Source: Synergistales bacterium
GTDB lineage: Bacteria > Synergistota > Synergistia > Synergistales > Aminobacteriaceae
Reading direction: 5' to 3'
NCBI GenBank assembly: GCA_025997955.1
Contig: BNVH01000052.1
Coordinates: 1-26,738, forward strand
DNA length: 26,738 nucleotides
Shown: positions 15,224-23,729 of the stretch, piece by piece
Numbering within the stretch: the stretch's first letter is position 1
Layout: every line of letters starts with the position of its first letter
Translations under genes and position numbers: made by a program
The notes under the pieces: generated by a model
What the model was told of the DNA's origin: nothing
What the model saw: the letters and a program-made list of their open reading frames with translations, nothing else
The model's database searches: none

Positions 15224-15598
15224 ATGGAAGAGAGAATAAAAAAGAAAAAAAGGACTTTTACAAAACCCGTCTTTCTCTTTTGCTCAGTAATGCTTGTGAC
15301 TTTTTTGCTTCTTGGATTTTTGCGGTTTCAGATCTTTCGACTCGGAACTACTTTGAGCAGTATCAATAGAAGCATCGAGCGTTATTCTGATGAGGAGACT
15401 GAGCTTAGGCAAAACGTCTCCAGCTTGACGTCACTGCCTAGTATTTACAACTACTGCAAAGAAAAACTCGGCATGGGAATTGCTCAAACCGTAGAGAAAA
15501 TACAAATTCAAGGTTCTTACGCGTTGGATATTCCTTCCGCGCCAGAGAAAGGATGGCGTTCTAGAGTTTTGTCAATGCTCGGTTTTTCTTTGCGCTAA
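15224..15598 (+). CDS. ftsL: FtsL-like division protein
   Basis: A 124-residue bitopic protein: basic cytoplasmic start (MEERIKKKKRTF), one membrane segment (about 15-33, PVFLFCSVMLVTFLLLGFL), then a heptad-like stretch (about 40-75) of coiled-coil type ending in a short tail. Size, topology and position between rsmH and ftsI identify it as the FtsL position of the dcw cluster, although sequence conservation of FtsL is always poor. FtsL acts with FtsB and FtsQ to activate FtsWI at the septum. GAGG (15216-15219) precedes ATG 15224 closely, and GGAGG lies further up. Confidence 0.8.
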   Translation: MEERIKKKKRTFTKPVFLFCSVMLVTFLLLGFLRFQIFRLGTTLSSINRSIERYSDEETELRQNVSSLTSLPSIYNYCKEKLGMGIAQTVEKIQIQGSYALDIPSAPEKGWRSRVLSMLGFSLR

Positions 15599-15632
15599 AC
15601 TTACGATAATTGAATCTCGGAGGTTCGGTTGA

Positions 15633-17303
15633 ATGAGGTCAAGACGCGGTCCGTGGGTTGTTTTTGTTTTTGTTTTTGCTTTTTTGGCTTGGAAGTTGGT
15701 GGAGTATCACTGCTTCCCTGACCCTCGTGTGTACGCGCAGTCGCAGCGTCAATATTGGAGCCGAACCCCAATAATAGGAAACCGAGGATATATTCAAGAC
15801 AGCAAAGGCAATATTTTAGCTCTGTCAACGTCCGTATCCAGTTTTTTTGTCGACCCGAAACGTTGGTCTCCTTCAAGCGCGTCGTCCCTTATAGGTCTAC
15901 TCCCCCAAAACATCATACAAAAAATATCAGGCCCATTGGAAGGGCGTTATGTCAGAATTTTGCGTAAATCAGCGCCTGAATTGGGACAGAAAATCATCGA
16001 CCTCAATCTCGAAGGGCTTTACGAGGAAAAAGAAAAGAAAAGAGAATATCCCAACAATGCTCTCCTATCTCATGTTCTGGGTTACTGCGATTTTGACGAG
16101 AACGGGCAGGCCGGAGTGGAGTTGGCTTGGGATTCTACTCTTTACGAGCCTCCGGGGCACAGAATCTTGATTCGTCAAACAGGGGGACGTTCCATAGCCA
16201 TCGGAGATGAAAGAGACTACGAAAAAGAGCCCGAAATATCAAGCGTGACCCTCACAATTGATTTGAGAATCCAGTATGTCATAGAAAAGTATTTAGACGA
16301 GACCATGAAGCTACACAACGCAAAATGGGGAGCGGTTTTATGCATGGATCCAAAAACGGGCGCCATACTCTCGATGGCCAGTTGGCCGACATTCAACCCA
16401 AACAACAGAGAAGAATTTTCGCATCCCGAAAAGACCTTAAATAACGCGGTCGGACGTGCTTATGAGCCCGGATCTACTTTTAAGCCTATATTTATGGGCA
16501 TCGCCATTGAGGATGGCCTAGTGCGTACAAATGAAACCTTTCAATGTCAGGCGCGTCTGAAAGTAGCGGACGGAGTCATTACCGAGGCGTATAAAAGAGC
16601 GATGGGGACGTTGTCCACGTCTCAAATTCTCATAAAGTCTTCCAACGTGGGCATGGCTCAGATAGGCATACGCTCAAAACCTTTGGATATGTATCGAAGC
16701 CTTCTCAATTGGGGTTTCGGTAAGGTTGGCGATATTGAGCTAAAGGGCGTGGAAAAGGGGCTTATCCTTTCACCGGGACAGTGGCGCGGCGTCGTGCCGG
16801 CAAATATCTCTATAGGACAGGGTTTGGCCGTGACGCCATTGCAACTTATCACCGCTATGGCCGCCGTGGTCAACGGGGGCGAGTACGTAAGTCCATATAT
16901 TGTGCAAGAGGCTCGCAATTCCTCCGGGGAGATTGTTTACCAGGGACGTAAGAACATGATACGCGAGCTTTTGACCCCTGAGACATGCTCTTGGTTGCGT
17001 AAGACAATGCGCGATACGGTGATAGAAGGCACCGGGCGTCAAGCGGATACGCCTTTTACGGAGTTGGCCGTCAAGACGGGGACGGCTCAGGTAGCGGAGA
17101 AGGGCAAATACGTACCGGGACGTTACGTAGCGTCAATAGTCGGTTTTTGGCCCTACGAAAACCCCAAATATCTCACGCTTATCGTTGTCGGTGAGCCGAG
17201 AAACGGCAAATACTACGGCGGAGAGGTAGCGGGGCCGGCGCTCAAGAAAATTGTCGAGGGCATGGCCGACTTGGAGTCATTTGATAATGGGAAAAAATTA
17301 TGA
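15633..17303 (+). CDS. ftsI: FtsI-type class B penicillin-binding protein (septal transpeptidase)
   Basis: Cross-links septal peptidoglycan in the periplasm, paired with FtsW. The 556-residue protein has a membrane anchor (about 8-25), a PBP dimer domain containing RTPIIGNRGYIQDSKGNILA, and a transpeptidase domain with all three active-site motifs: STFK with Ser281, SSN at 336-338, and KTGTA from Lys481. Ribosome site GGAGG lies about 11 bases before ATG 15633. There is no C-terminal PASTA domain. It overlaps murE by 4 bases (ATGA). The division role rather than elongation is inferred from its place between ftsL and murE. Confidence 0.93.
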   Translation: MRSRRGPWVVFVFVFAFLAWKLVEYHCFPDPRVYAQSQRQYWSRTPIIGNRGYIQDSKGNILALSTSVSSFFVDPKRWSPSSASSLIGLLPQNIIQKISGPLEGRYVRILRKSAPELGQKIIDLNLEGLYEEKEKKREYPNNALLSHVLGYCDFDENGQAGVELAWDSTLYEPPGHRILIRQTGGRSIAIGDERDYEKEPEISSVTLTIDLRIQYVIEKYLDETMKLHNAKWGAVLCMDPKTGAILSMASWPTFNPNNREEFSHPEKTLNNAVGRAYEPGSTFKPIFMGIAIEDGLVRTNETFQCQARLKVADGVITEAYKRAMGTLSTSQILIKSSNVGMAQIGIRSKPLDMYRSLLNWGFGKVGDIELKGVEKGLILSPGQWRGVVPANISIGQGLAVTPLQLITAMAAVVNGGEYVSPYIVQEARNSSGEIVYQGRKNMIRELLTPETCSWLRKTMRDTVIEGTGRQADTPFTELAVKTGTAQVAEKGKYVPGRYVASIVGFWPYENPKYLTLIVVGEPRNGKYYGGEVAGPALKKIVEGMADLESFDNGKKL

Positions 17304-18847
17304 AATGGTCGCTTGTCACGCGTCTTCTGAGAGATAAGGGTTTTGAATTTGAGCTCCACTCACGCGGTGTGAATGACCCGGATGTTTGCGATGTTTTTTC
17401 GGACAGCCGAAAGGTGTCGGGACAGTCGGTTTTTTGTTGCGTAAAAGGAGAAAAAAGCGATGGGCATAGCTACATAGCGGAGGCCGTGAAGAGCGGCGCG
17501 GTAGCTTTGGTTTGCGAATCTGACGCCAAGCGCGATATAAACACATCTGTTCCATTTATTCTCGTAAAATCATCGCGCGAGGTTATGGGAGAGCTTGCGG
17601 CAATCGTATACGGGGACCCGTCGTCAGAACTTTTTACGGTAGGCGTCACCGGAACCAACGGTAAGACAACAACGACTTATATCTTGCGCGCTATTTTGCG
17701 GGAGGCTGGTATCAAAACAGGTCTTCTCGGTACTATTATAGAGAGCGACGGAGTGACGGAGCGCGACGCGGAGAGGACGACATCCGAAAGTCCCGAAATA
17801 CAAAAATATATGTCAAATATGCTAAAAAACGCTTGCGAGGCTTGCGTAATGGAGACTTCCTCTCATGGACTCAATATTGGAAGACTTTCCGGCGCCCTTT
17901 TTGACTTGGGCGTTTTTACCAACCTCTACCCCGAGCATCTCGATTTTCATAAAGATATGGAAAACTATTTTCAGTCTAAACGGCTTCTCTTCACAAAATA
18001 TCTCAAAACCGTAAACGCGTCCGCCATAAACGCGGACGACGCTTATGGGCTTCGGTTACTGAAGGAGTTTGACAGCGCGAGAGGCTTTTGTGCGCAAAAA
18101 GACAATACTCAAGTTTTGGGTATCGACAATAAATTGCATGTGGCTTCCGACGTAGATTTGTCTATTGGCGGCGCCGATTTCACTGTCAATGCCGTTGAAT
18201 TCCCCGTGATGCGACTGAAAAGCCCCTTGATTGGAATGTTTAACGTTTATAACGTACTCGCGGCCGTAACGGCGCTGAGGGGTAAAATCAGCGATGACGC
18301 GATAATACGTGGGGTGGCGAAAACTCCCCAAGTGCCGGGGCGTCTTGAGCGGCATGAAATGCCTAATAATGCCGTCTGCATAGTGGATTTTGCCCATACG
18401 CCGGAGGCTTTACGCAACGCGCTTTCGACCGTCAAGAATTTCTGTCTGGGTAAACTTATATCTGTTTTTGGGCACGGGGGCGGGCGCTACGCTCAAAATC
18501 GTTATTCTCTCGGAGATGTGGCCGCCTCGTTAGCCGACCACATAATCATAACGATGGACAATCCGCGCGACGAAGATCCAAAACAGATAGCCCTGAGCAT
18601 AGCGCAGGGAATAGAGAATCAAAAAACAGCGGCGCGTTTTGAAATTATCTTGGACAGAAAAGAAGCTATCAAGCGAGCCATGGATATTGCGGAGCCCGGT
18701 GACGCCGTGCTTGTATCCGGTAAGGGCCCGGAGGAGTTTTTGCTTATCAAAAATGAAAAGATCCCATACAGCGACGCAAAGACCATAGAGGAAATTATAA
18801 AAACCAAACGCGAAAAATCTCAATCAAAGGTTCAGCCATGTTATTGA
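17300..18847 (+). CDS. murE: MurE, UDP-MurNAc-L-Ala-D-Glu ligase (probably meso-DAP adding)
   Basis: Adds the third stem-peptide residue in the cytosol. The 515-residue product has the P-loop GVTGTNGKTTTT (115-126), a Ser-Ser-His substrate motif in METSSHGLNIGRL, the carbamylated-lysine position Lys227 in YFQSKRLLF, and DNPRDEDP (from 420), the motif that marks meso-diaminopimelate rather than lysine. TTSESPEIQ replaces the commoner TTPES form. It overlaps mraY by 10 bases. The usual next gene murF is not here, so the D-Ala-D-Ala adding step must be encoded elsewhere. Confidence 0.95.
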   Translation: MKWSLVTRLLRDKGFEFELHSRGVNDPDVCDVFSDSRKVSGQSVFCCVKGEKSDGHSYIAEAVKSGAVALVCESDAKRDINTSVPFILVKSSREVMGELAAIVYGDPSSELFTVGVTGTNGKTTTTYILRAILREAGIKTGLLGTIIESDGVTERDAERTTSESPEIQKYMSNMLKNACEACVMETSSHGLNIGRLSGALFDLGVFTNLYPEHLDFHKDMENYFQSKRLLFTKYLKTVNASAINADDAYGLRLLKEFDSARGFCAQKDNTQVLGIDNKLHVASDVDLSIGGADFTVNAVEFPVMRLKSPLIGMFNVYNVLAAVTALRGKISDDAIIRGVAKTPQVPGRLERHEMPNNAVCIVDFAHTPEALRNALSTVKNFCLGKLISVFGHGGGRYAQNRYSLGDVAASLADHIIITMDNPRDEDPKQIALSIAQGIENQKTAARFEIILDRKEAIKRAMDIAEPGDAVLVSGKGPEEFLLIKNEKIPYSDAKTIEEIIKTKREKSQSKVQPCY

Positions 18848-19812
18848 CCGCGGTATACTATACGGCTTGGGCGTCTTTGATTGTTGTTCTGAGCTTTTTT
18901 GTCAGCGCCACGCTTCAGTTTTACTGGATAGCGCTGCAGCGCTTTTTTCACATGTGGGGCGAACAGAAGACTTACGGCGTAGGCTTAGACATTGAGATCA
19001 AGCGAGTCACTCCGGCTATGGGCGGGGTTGTTTTTATCGTCATGGGCTTGCTTGCCCTGATTTTTCTGGGTAGGGGATGGGAAGGGGCGTATTTTTGGGA
19101 GCTTCCCCTGATGGGCGGGGCTGTCGGTCTTACGGACGATTGGATAAAATACAGCAAGGGTTCAAGCGAGGGGCTTCGCAGTTTGGGTAAGTTATTCGCT
19201 CAAGTTATCGTAGCCGCGATATGGGTATTATGGGGGCAAAACGCTGGGGTTTCGTTCTCTCTTTGGCCTGGGCTTTCGTGTCCTCATTACATTGAGGCGT
19301 TTCTCACGGCGCTTGCCGTAGTGGTGATGATGAACGCCGTAAATGTCACGGATGGCTTGGATGGTTTGGCGGGGGGCATGTTTTTGTTCTCAATGTTTAT
19401 TTTAACGTTTCTTCTTCCTACTGATGGCGATGACCCTATATTTCGGGATATTTCGTTTCTCTTTGGGATGTGCGGTGGTTTTTTGGTTTACAACATACAC
19501 CCGGCTAAAACGTTTATGGGGGACGCCGGCTCACATTTTTTAGGTTGCGCGCTTGTCGCTTTGTGCGTCAAAAGAGGAATGCTCTTGGCGCTGATACCGT
19601 CTGGTTTTCTCTTTGGAGTAGAGTTGCTGTCATCGGCTATACAGATTTTCGCGATACGCGTGTTTCATAAAAAAATCTTCAAGATGGCGCCGTTGCATCA
19701 TCATTTTCAGCTCATAGGATGGAAAGAAACAACCGTGACTTCTCGTTTTCTGCTTTTTCATGTATTGAGCGGACTTTTATTTACGGCTTGTATACTTTTC
19801 TTAAAAAGGTGA
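18838..19812 (+). CDS. mraY: MraY, phospho-MurNAc-pentapeptide translocase
   Basis: Integral membrane enzyme that transfers phospho-MurNAc-pentapeptide to undecaprenyl phosphate, forming lipid I. The 324-residue product has about ten hydrophobic segments and the catalytic motifs LTDDWIKY, NVTDGLDGLAGG, AKTFMGDAGSHFLG and MAPLHHHFQLIGWKE. The early motif reads KRVTPAMGG where many MraY have KKGTPTMGG. AAAGG (18826-18830) lies 7 bases before ATG 18838. It is immediately followed by murD, six bases on. Confidence 0.95.
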   Translation: MLLTAVYYTAWASLIVVLSFFVSATLQFYWIALQRFFHMWGEQKTYGVGLDIEIKRVTPAMGGVVFIVMGLLALIFLGRGWEGAYFWELPLMGGAVGLTDDWIKYSKGSSEGLRSLGKLFAQVIVAAIWVLWGQNAGVSFSLWPGLSCPHYIEAFLTALAVVVMMNAVNVTDGLDGLAGGMFLFSMFILTFLLPTDGDDPIFRDISFLFGMCGGFLVYNIHPAKTFMGDAGSHFLGCALVALCVKRGMLLALIPSGFLFGVELLSSAIQIFAIRVFHKKIFKMAPLHHHFQLIGWKETTVTSRFLLFHVLSGLLFTACILFLKR

Positions 19813-19818
19813 GCGTAT

Positions 19819-21207
19819 ATGAAAAACATTATAGAAAATTTCAAGCGTTTTACTGTCATAGGAGCCGGTGTAAGCGGGACGGCCTTGGCTTTGTTGGCGC
19901 GTAGACTTGGATACGAAGTTTTTGTATCGGACGAGAAAGAGAACCTTTCGCCGGCTTCACTTGAAAAATTAAACGACGTATCCATACCGTTTGAGAGCGG
20001 AGGGCATACGGCGCGCGCCTTTGAGAGCGAAGCGATAGTTTTGAGCTCAGGGGTTTCGCCTGAAGCGAGCTGTGTTTTGGAGGCAAAGCGCAGAGGCGTT
20101 CCAGTTATCGGCGAGCTTGATTTTGTAGCGCCGCGTCTTAGCGCGCCTATAATAGGCGTCACAGGCAGCAACGGAAAAAGCACGTTGACGTCGCTTATAG
20201 GGCATATTCTTAAAAAATCAGGCTTAAAAGTAGGCGTAGGCGGCAATCTCGGTGAAGCCGCGTCTTTTTTTACCGTTGACGGATTCGACTGTATAGTCTT
20301 AGAACTCAGTAGTTTTCAGCTTTATTGGGCGCACAACCTTAACGTCGCGGTCGGAACTGTCACAAACTTGGCTCCCGACCATATAGACTGGCACGGAAGC
20401 TACAAGGCTTATGTCGCGGCTAAAGCAAAGTTGTTTTCCCTTCAAGGCGATTCGGGTTGGAAAATCGTTCAGGACAGAGATTGCGAGGCTCTATCTCTCA
20501 CGACGCCAGAGGTTCTTTCGAGGACAGCCGCTTTGAGTTGGGACGACAAACTCAAAAGCGCGCCGCTCGCTCATATTTATATGGGCGTAAGCAGCGCGTT
20601 TTTGCGGCGCGAGGGCGAAGAGTCATTGTTATTCAAATACGATGAGACCACGCTTTTGGGGCGGCACAACCTCGAAAATATCGCCATGGCTTTGACGGCT
20701 GCGCGTTTGTTCGGGGCGCGGGCGACTATTGATGTCAAAGAAACATTGTCCGATTTCAAACCATTGCCTCATCGCTGTGAACTGGCCGGAGTGCTTGGTG
20801 GAGTGACTTATATCGACGACTCGAAGGGGACAAACGTGGCGGCCTCCGTGACGGCAATGGCGTCGATAGAGGGACGTAAGGTCGTCATTTTGGGGGGCAA
20901 GGGCAAGGGAGAGGATTATGCGCCTCTTGCGGACGGCGTGTCGCGCTATGCCGATGCCGCCGTGCTTCTTGGCGCCGAGAAAAATAAAATAGAGGCGGCT
21001 TTGAGGGAAAAGGGATTCACAAGTATTTACAAAATGGAGGATGCCGGAACGCAAGAAATGAAAGACGCGGTTTTAACCGCTAAAAAGATAGCCAAGCCCG
21101 GCATGATCGTCTTACTCTCACCGGCTTGCACGAGCTGGGATATGTACGAAAGCTATAAAAAGAGAGGAGAGCATTTCTGTGATGTTGTCCGAGAGCTACG
21201 AAGTTGA
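19819..21207 (+). CDS. murD: MurD, UDP-MurNAc-L-alanine:D-glutamate ligase
   Basis: Adds D-glutamate, the second stem residue, in the cytosol. The 462-residue product starts with a Rossmann-like FTVIGAGVSGTALALLARR, has the ATP loop GVTGSNGKST (113-122), NLAPDHIDWHGSYKAY, GRHNLENIAMALTAA, LPHRCELAG with YIDDSKGTNVAA, and the C-terminal LLSPACTSWDMYESYKKRG. ATG 19819 follows AAGGTGAG. Its 3' end overlaps ftsW by 29 bases, which is long and suggests tight coupling. Confidence 0.96.
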   Translation: MKNIIENFKRFTVIGAGVSGTALALLARRLGYEVFVSDEKENLSPASLEKLNDVSIPFESGGHTARAFESEAIVLSSGVSPEASCVLEAKRRGVPVIGELDFVAPRLSAPIIGVTGSNGKSTLTSLIGHILKKSGLKVGVGGNLGEAASFFTVDGFDCIVLELSSFQLYWAHNLNVAVGTVTNLAPDHIDWHGSYKAYVAAKAKLFSLQGDSGWKIVQDRDCEALSLTTPEVLSRTAALSWDDKLKSAPLAHIYMGVSSAFLRREGEESLLFKYDETTLLGRHNLENIAMALTAARLFGARATIDVKETLSDFKPLPHRCELAGVLGGVTYIDDSKGTNVAASVTAMASIEGRKVVILGGKGKGEDYAPLADGVSRYADAAVLLGAEKNKIEAALREKGFTSIYKMEDAGTQEMKDAVLTAKKIAKPGMIVLLSPACTSWDMYESYKKRGEHFCDVVRELRS

Positions 21208-22411
21208 TTATTGGGATCCCTTTGCCACGGATTTATTGGGCGAGCCCGGCGAAACTGATGACTTTACCGATGGGCTATCTCAAGATTTCGCGAAAAGTAA
21301 ATGGTCGCTTAGAAGCAATTTCGCGCTATGGACGATTCCATTGATTCTGAGTTGCTTTGGAATCTTGATGATCGCCTCTCTGACGTCTCAGGGCGGTAGC
21401 GGAATAACGTCGCCTTATGGCTTGCCTATTAAGCAGCTTTTGTTTTTGATGCTTGGATTTGGGGCCATGATAGTTATTTGCGTTATACCGCTGTCGTATT
21501 TTTGGCGCATGAGTGGTTTTTTTTGGGTTTGCTCCATATTGTTGGTCGGAGCGACTTTGATTTCGGGGCTTGGGGTCAAAGTTGGCGGCGCTCGCAGATG
21601 GCTGAATCTCGGGTTTATTCAGTTTCAACCGTTGGAGATACTAACTCTTGCCGTTACTATCCATATGGCTAACCGCCTCTGCGCCTCCCGATTAGACGCC
21701 AAACAATGTTTTTTAAAAATGTCTCTTCTTATATGGTTTTTCTCGGTTCTTTTTCCGCTTTTTCAACCTGATTTTGGGGGAATAATCCTGCTCACCGGTA
21801 TTTGCATGTCCATGCACGTAGTAAATCGAGGGTGGGAATATCCACTGAAGGCGGCGGTGTTTTTGTTATCTTTTTTCGCTCTGATGATTTATACAGCGGA
21901 TTATCGTATGGGGCGTATTATAGCGTTCCTCGACCCTTGGAACGATCCTACGAAAAGCGGCTTTCAGATTATCCAGGGACTTGTCGCGTTCAATAATGGC
22001 GGGATTCTCGGGATGGGTTTGGGGAAAGGCTTACAAAAACTAAATTATCTCCCGGCGGCTCATACTGATTATATTTTCCCTGTTATTGGCGAGGAGTTTG
22101 GTTTGCTGGGAACAATTGTGGTCATCGCGCTTTATTCGTTTTGGACTTGGAAGTGCTATCAGCTCTACGCTCGAAGTCGTGACCAGGCACGGTCTGTTTT
22201 GATATGGGGTATGACGGTTTCGATTCTCTTCCCGCTCTTTATAAACTTAGGAGGCGTCATGAAGTTGTTGCCTCTTTCGGGTACTCCTCTGCCTTTTGTA
22301 AGTGCCGGCGGTACGGCTTTGGTATTTATGTGGGTTCGCGTGGGATTTTTGTTGCGTATCGATAAAGAGCTGAGCGACCATGAGGCGCGGTATGGCGTTT
22401 TAGATGGATAA
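21179..22411 (+). CDS. ftsW: FtsW, septal peptidoglycan polymerase of the SEDS family
   Basis: Polymerises glycan strands from lipid II at the septum together with FtsI. The 410-residue product has an acidic cytoplasmic tail of about 45 residues and then roughly ten membrane segments. SEDS landmarks are GGARRWLNLG, FAFN-like LVAFNNGGILGMGLGKGLQK, LPAAHTDYIFPVIGEEFGLLG with the catalytic aspartate, and LPLSGTPLPFVSAGG near the end. Unusually, the loop after segment 3 reads FQPLEILTLA where most family members have QPSE..K. Start is GTG 21179 with AGGAG 9 bases upstream, or the adjoining ATG 21182. It overlaps murG by 8 bases. Confidence 0.94.
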   Translation: MMLSESYEVDYWDPFATDLLGEPGETDDFTDGLSQDFAKSKWSLRSNFALWTIPLILSCFGILMIASLTSQGGSGITSPYGLPIKQLLFLMLGFGAMIVICVIPLSYFWRMSGFFWVCSILLVGATLISGLGVKVGGARRWLNLGFIQFQPLEILTLAVTIHMANRLCASRLDAKQCFLKMSLLIWFFSVLFPLFQPDFGGIILLTGICMSMHVVNRGWEYPLKAAVFLLSFFALMIYTADYRMGRIIAFLDPWNDPTKSGFQIIQGLVAFNNGGILGMGLGKGLQKLNYLPAAHTDYIFPVIGEEFGLLGTIVVIALYSFWTWKCYQLYARSRDQARSVLIWGMTVSILFPLFINLGGVMKLLPLSGTPLPFVSAGGTALVFMWVRVGFLLRIDKELSDHEARYGVLDG

Positions 22412-23516
22412 CTCTGCAAAGAAAGTTTTGATAGCCGCCGGAGGGACGGGAGGGCATATTTTCCCCGCGCTTGCTTTTGGCGAATGGATTCAAAAAGAAA
22501 AAAGGGGCGCTAATATTACATATATCTCCGGAAGCCGAGCTTTGGAGTTAGAGATATATAGTTCAAGGGGGGTCAAGCCTGTTTGCCTGTCCTTGGACGG
22601 GTCTCCCTTGGGCGCGTCCTCTTTATTTTTGAAATTGCGTCGCTATACCCAGCTTTTTTTATCTTTTTTGCGCGTCGGAGTCTTGCTTTTTCGCTATAGG
22701 CCTGACGCTTGTTTTTTATTTGGCAGCTATGTTTCGTTGCCCTTACTTTTGTGGAGTTTCATTTTGCGCGTTCCGGTCGCGTTACACGAACAAAACTCAT
22801 GCGCCGGGAAAGTTACGCGCTTGGCGTCCTTTCTTGGAGTACCCATAGCTTCGGGCTGGGAGGAGTGCCGAGGTTTGTCTAAACCTTTCACGCATGTGGG
22901 CGTCCCGATACGTGACATTAAAAAAATACCCAAAATCGACGCGGCGAGGGTTCTGGGCTTTAATGTAAATCGTTCGGATTTTGTAGTAGGCGTAATAGGC
23001 GGCTCGATAGGCAGCGTACCCCTTGAAAATTTTATCGCACGATTGGCCGAAAATAAAAAAAACTTTGTTTTCGCGGTATTAGGAAACCCGCCTTCAAACT
23101 TGTCTTCTGCGCGCTTGCCGTGCGAAAATCTCTGCTTTTTGGGTAAACACTGGGATATGACGCCATTTTATTCTGTTTCTGACGTGGTTATCTGCCGCGC
23201 CGGCGCTTCGACTTTGGCGGAGTTGATGGCCTATGACATACCCGCTCTTGTTGTGCCTTGGATGAAAGCGGCTGACGGTCATCAGGAGCTGAACGCGCAA
23301 AACTTCTCGCGGGTAACGGGTAACCCCATATGGATTAAGGAAGAAATTGACAAAGAAATTGATGAAGAAATTGATAAAGATTATAGTGAATTTGATGAAG
23401 CGTTTGAAAAACTTATTGAGAAATTTAATGGAAAATTTAGTGGAAAAAATCAAAACGGCAAATTTAATGATTCAATAACAACTCAAGCCGATTCGCTTTG
23501 GCGGATTTTGTGTTAA
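22404..23516 (+). CDS. murG: MurG, UDP-GlcNAc:lipid I N-acetylglucosaminyltransferase
   Basis: Peripheral membrane enzyme on the cytoplasmic face that makes lipid II. The 370-residue product has the loop GGTGGHIFPALA (13-24), SGSRALELEI, ALHEQNSCAGKVTRLAS, GVIGGSIGS, CRAGASTLAELMA and VVPWMKAADGHQELNAQ, all in place. The final 59 residues (312-370) are Lys/Glu/Asp/Asn-rich and encoded by AT-rich repeats, replacing the ordinary C-terminal helix region. murC, murB and ftsQ, which commonly follow, are absent. Confidence 0.94.
   Translation: MDNSAKKVLIAAGGTGGHIFPALAFGEWIQKEKRGANITYISGSRALELEIYSSRGVKPVCLSLDGSPLGASSLFLKLRRYTQLFLSFLRVGVLLFRYRPDACFLFGSYVSLPLLLWSFILRVPVALHEQNSCAGKVTRLASFLGVPIASGWEECRGLSKPFTHVGVPIRDIKKIPKIDAARVLGFNVNRSDFVVGVIGGSIGSVPLENFIARLAENKKNFVFAVLGNPPSNLSSARLPCENLCFLGKHWDMTPFYSVSDVVICRAGASTLAELMAYDIPALVVPWMKAADGHQELNAQNFSRVTGNPIWIKEEIDKEIDEEIDKDYSEFDEAFEKLIEKFNGKFSGKNQNGKFNDSITTQADSLWRILC
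23340..23444 (+). repeat. 12-bp tandem repeats in the 3' end of murG
   Basis: The unit RAAGAAATTGAY occurs three times in a row at 23340-23375 (encoding repeats of EEID/KEID). A second unit, AAATTTARTGGA, occurs twice at 23421-23432 and 23433-23444 (encoding KFNG/KFSG). Units are multiples of three, so the frame is kept. The stretch is much richer in A and T than the rest of murG and looks like in-frame replication slippage. Confidence 0.75.
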
Positions 23517-23519
23517 AAT
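23511..23519 (+). promoter_or_regulatory. Possible extended -10 promoter at the murG stop
   Basis: TGTTAAAAT matches TGnTATAAT with one mismatch, and the murG TAA (23514-23516) lies inside it. The 13 bases GTGTTAAAATTCA are identical to those at 223-235 before purE. No convincing -35 is present. It would drive the small gene that starts at 23561. Confidence 0.3.
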
Positions 23520-23560
23520 TCAGGCGTGGATTTATATCTTTGGTTTCGGAGGAAAAGAAT

Positions 23561-23695
23561 ATGCCCAAAATAGAGAATTTGCAAGACCTGCGTAAAATAA
23601 AAGAGTCCGCGGCCAAGCAGATGGTTGCTCGCCAAATCAGCGCGCCGCAAAGCGCGACCGAAACCGCGGGCAAGAAAGAGCGGCCAAAAAAGTAA
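23561..23695 (+). CDS. Small hypothetical protein (44 residues), possibly the 5' part of a frameshifted gene
   Basis: The frame begins MPKIENLQDLRKIKESAAKQ and ends KKERPKK, with GGAGG (23548-23552) 8 bases before the ATG, one of the best ribosome sites in the window. The start resembles the N-terminus of small ferredoxin-like hydrogenase subunits (HndB type: M.KI..L.DL.KIKE.A), but no cysteines or ferredoxin domain follow. It ends just after a run of six A (23686-23691). With five A the frame would continue into the LuxR-type HTH downstream and give a 131-residue protein. Either a real small protein, a gene remnant or half of a broken gene. Confidence 0.5.
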   Translation: MPKIENLQDLRKIKESAAKQMVARQISAPQSATETAGKKERPKK

Positions 23696-23729
23696 AATAG
23701 CTCTTGCGCTGTGTTGGAGACCTTGTCCT

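Noticed and set aside
17290..17312. Third copy of the 25-bp element at the start of murE (ATGAAATGGTCG)
   Set aside because: Only 12 contiguous bases match and they encode the murE N-terminus, so chance is adequate.
23340..23444. CRISPR-like short repeats near the end of murG
   Set aside because: The units are contiguous, in frame and only 12 bp with no spacers, so they are coding slippage repeats.
23685..23701. dnaX-like -1 slippery heptamer A AAA AAG at the end of the 44-residue frame
   Set aside because: A -1 slip reads GTA AAA TAG and stops after two codons, so it would not make a useful product; only a +1 shift or A-run change reaches the HTH.
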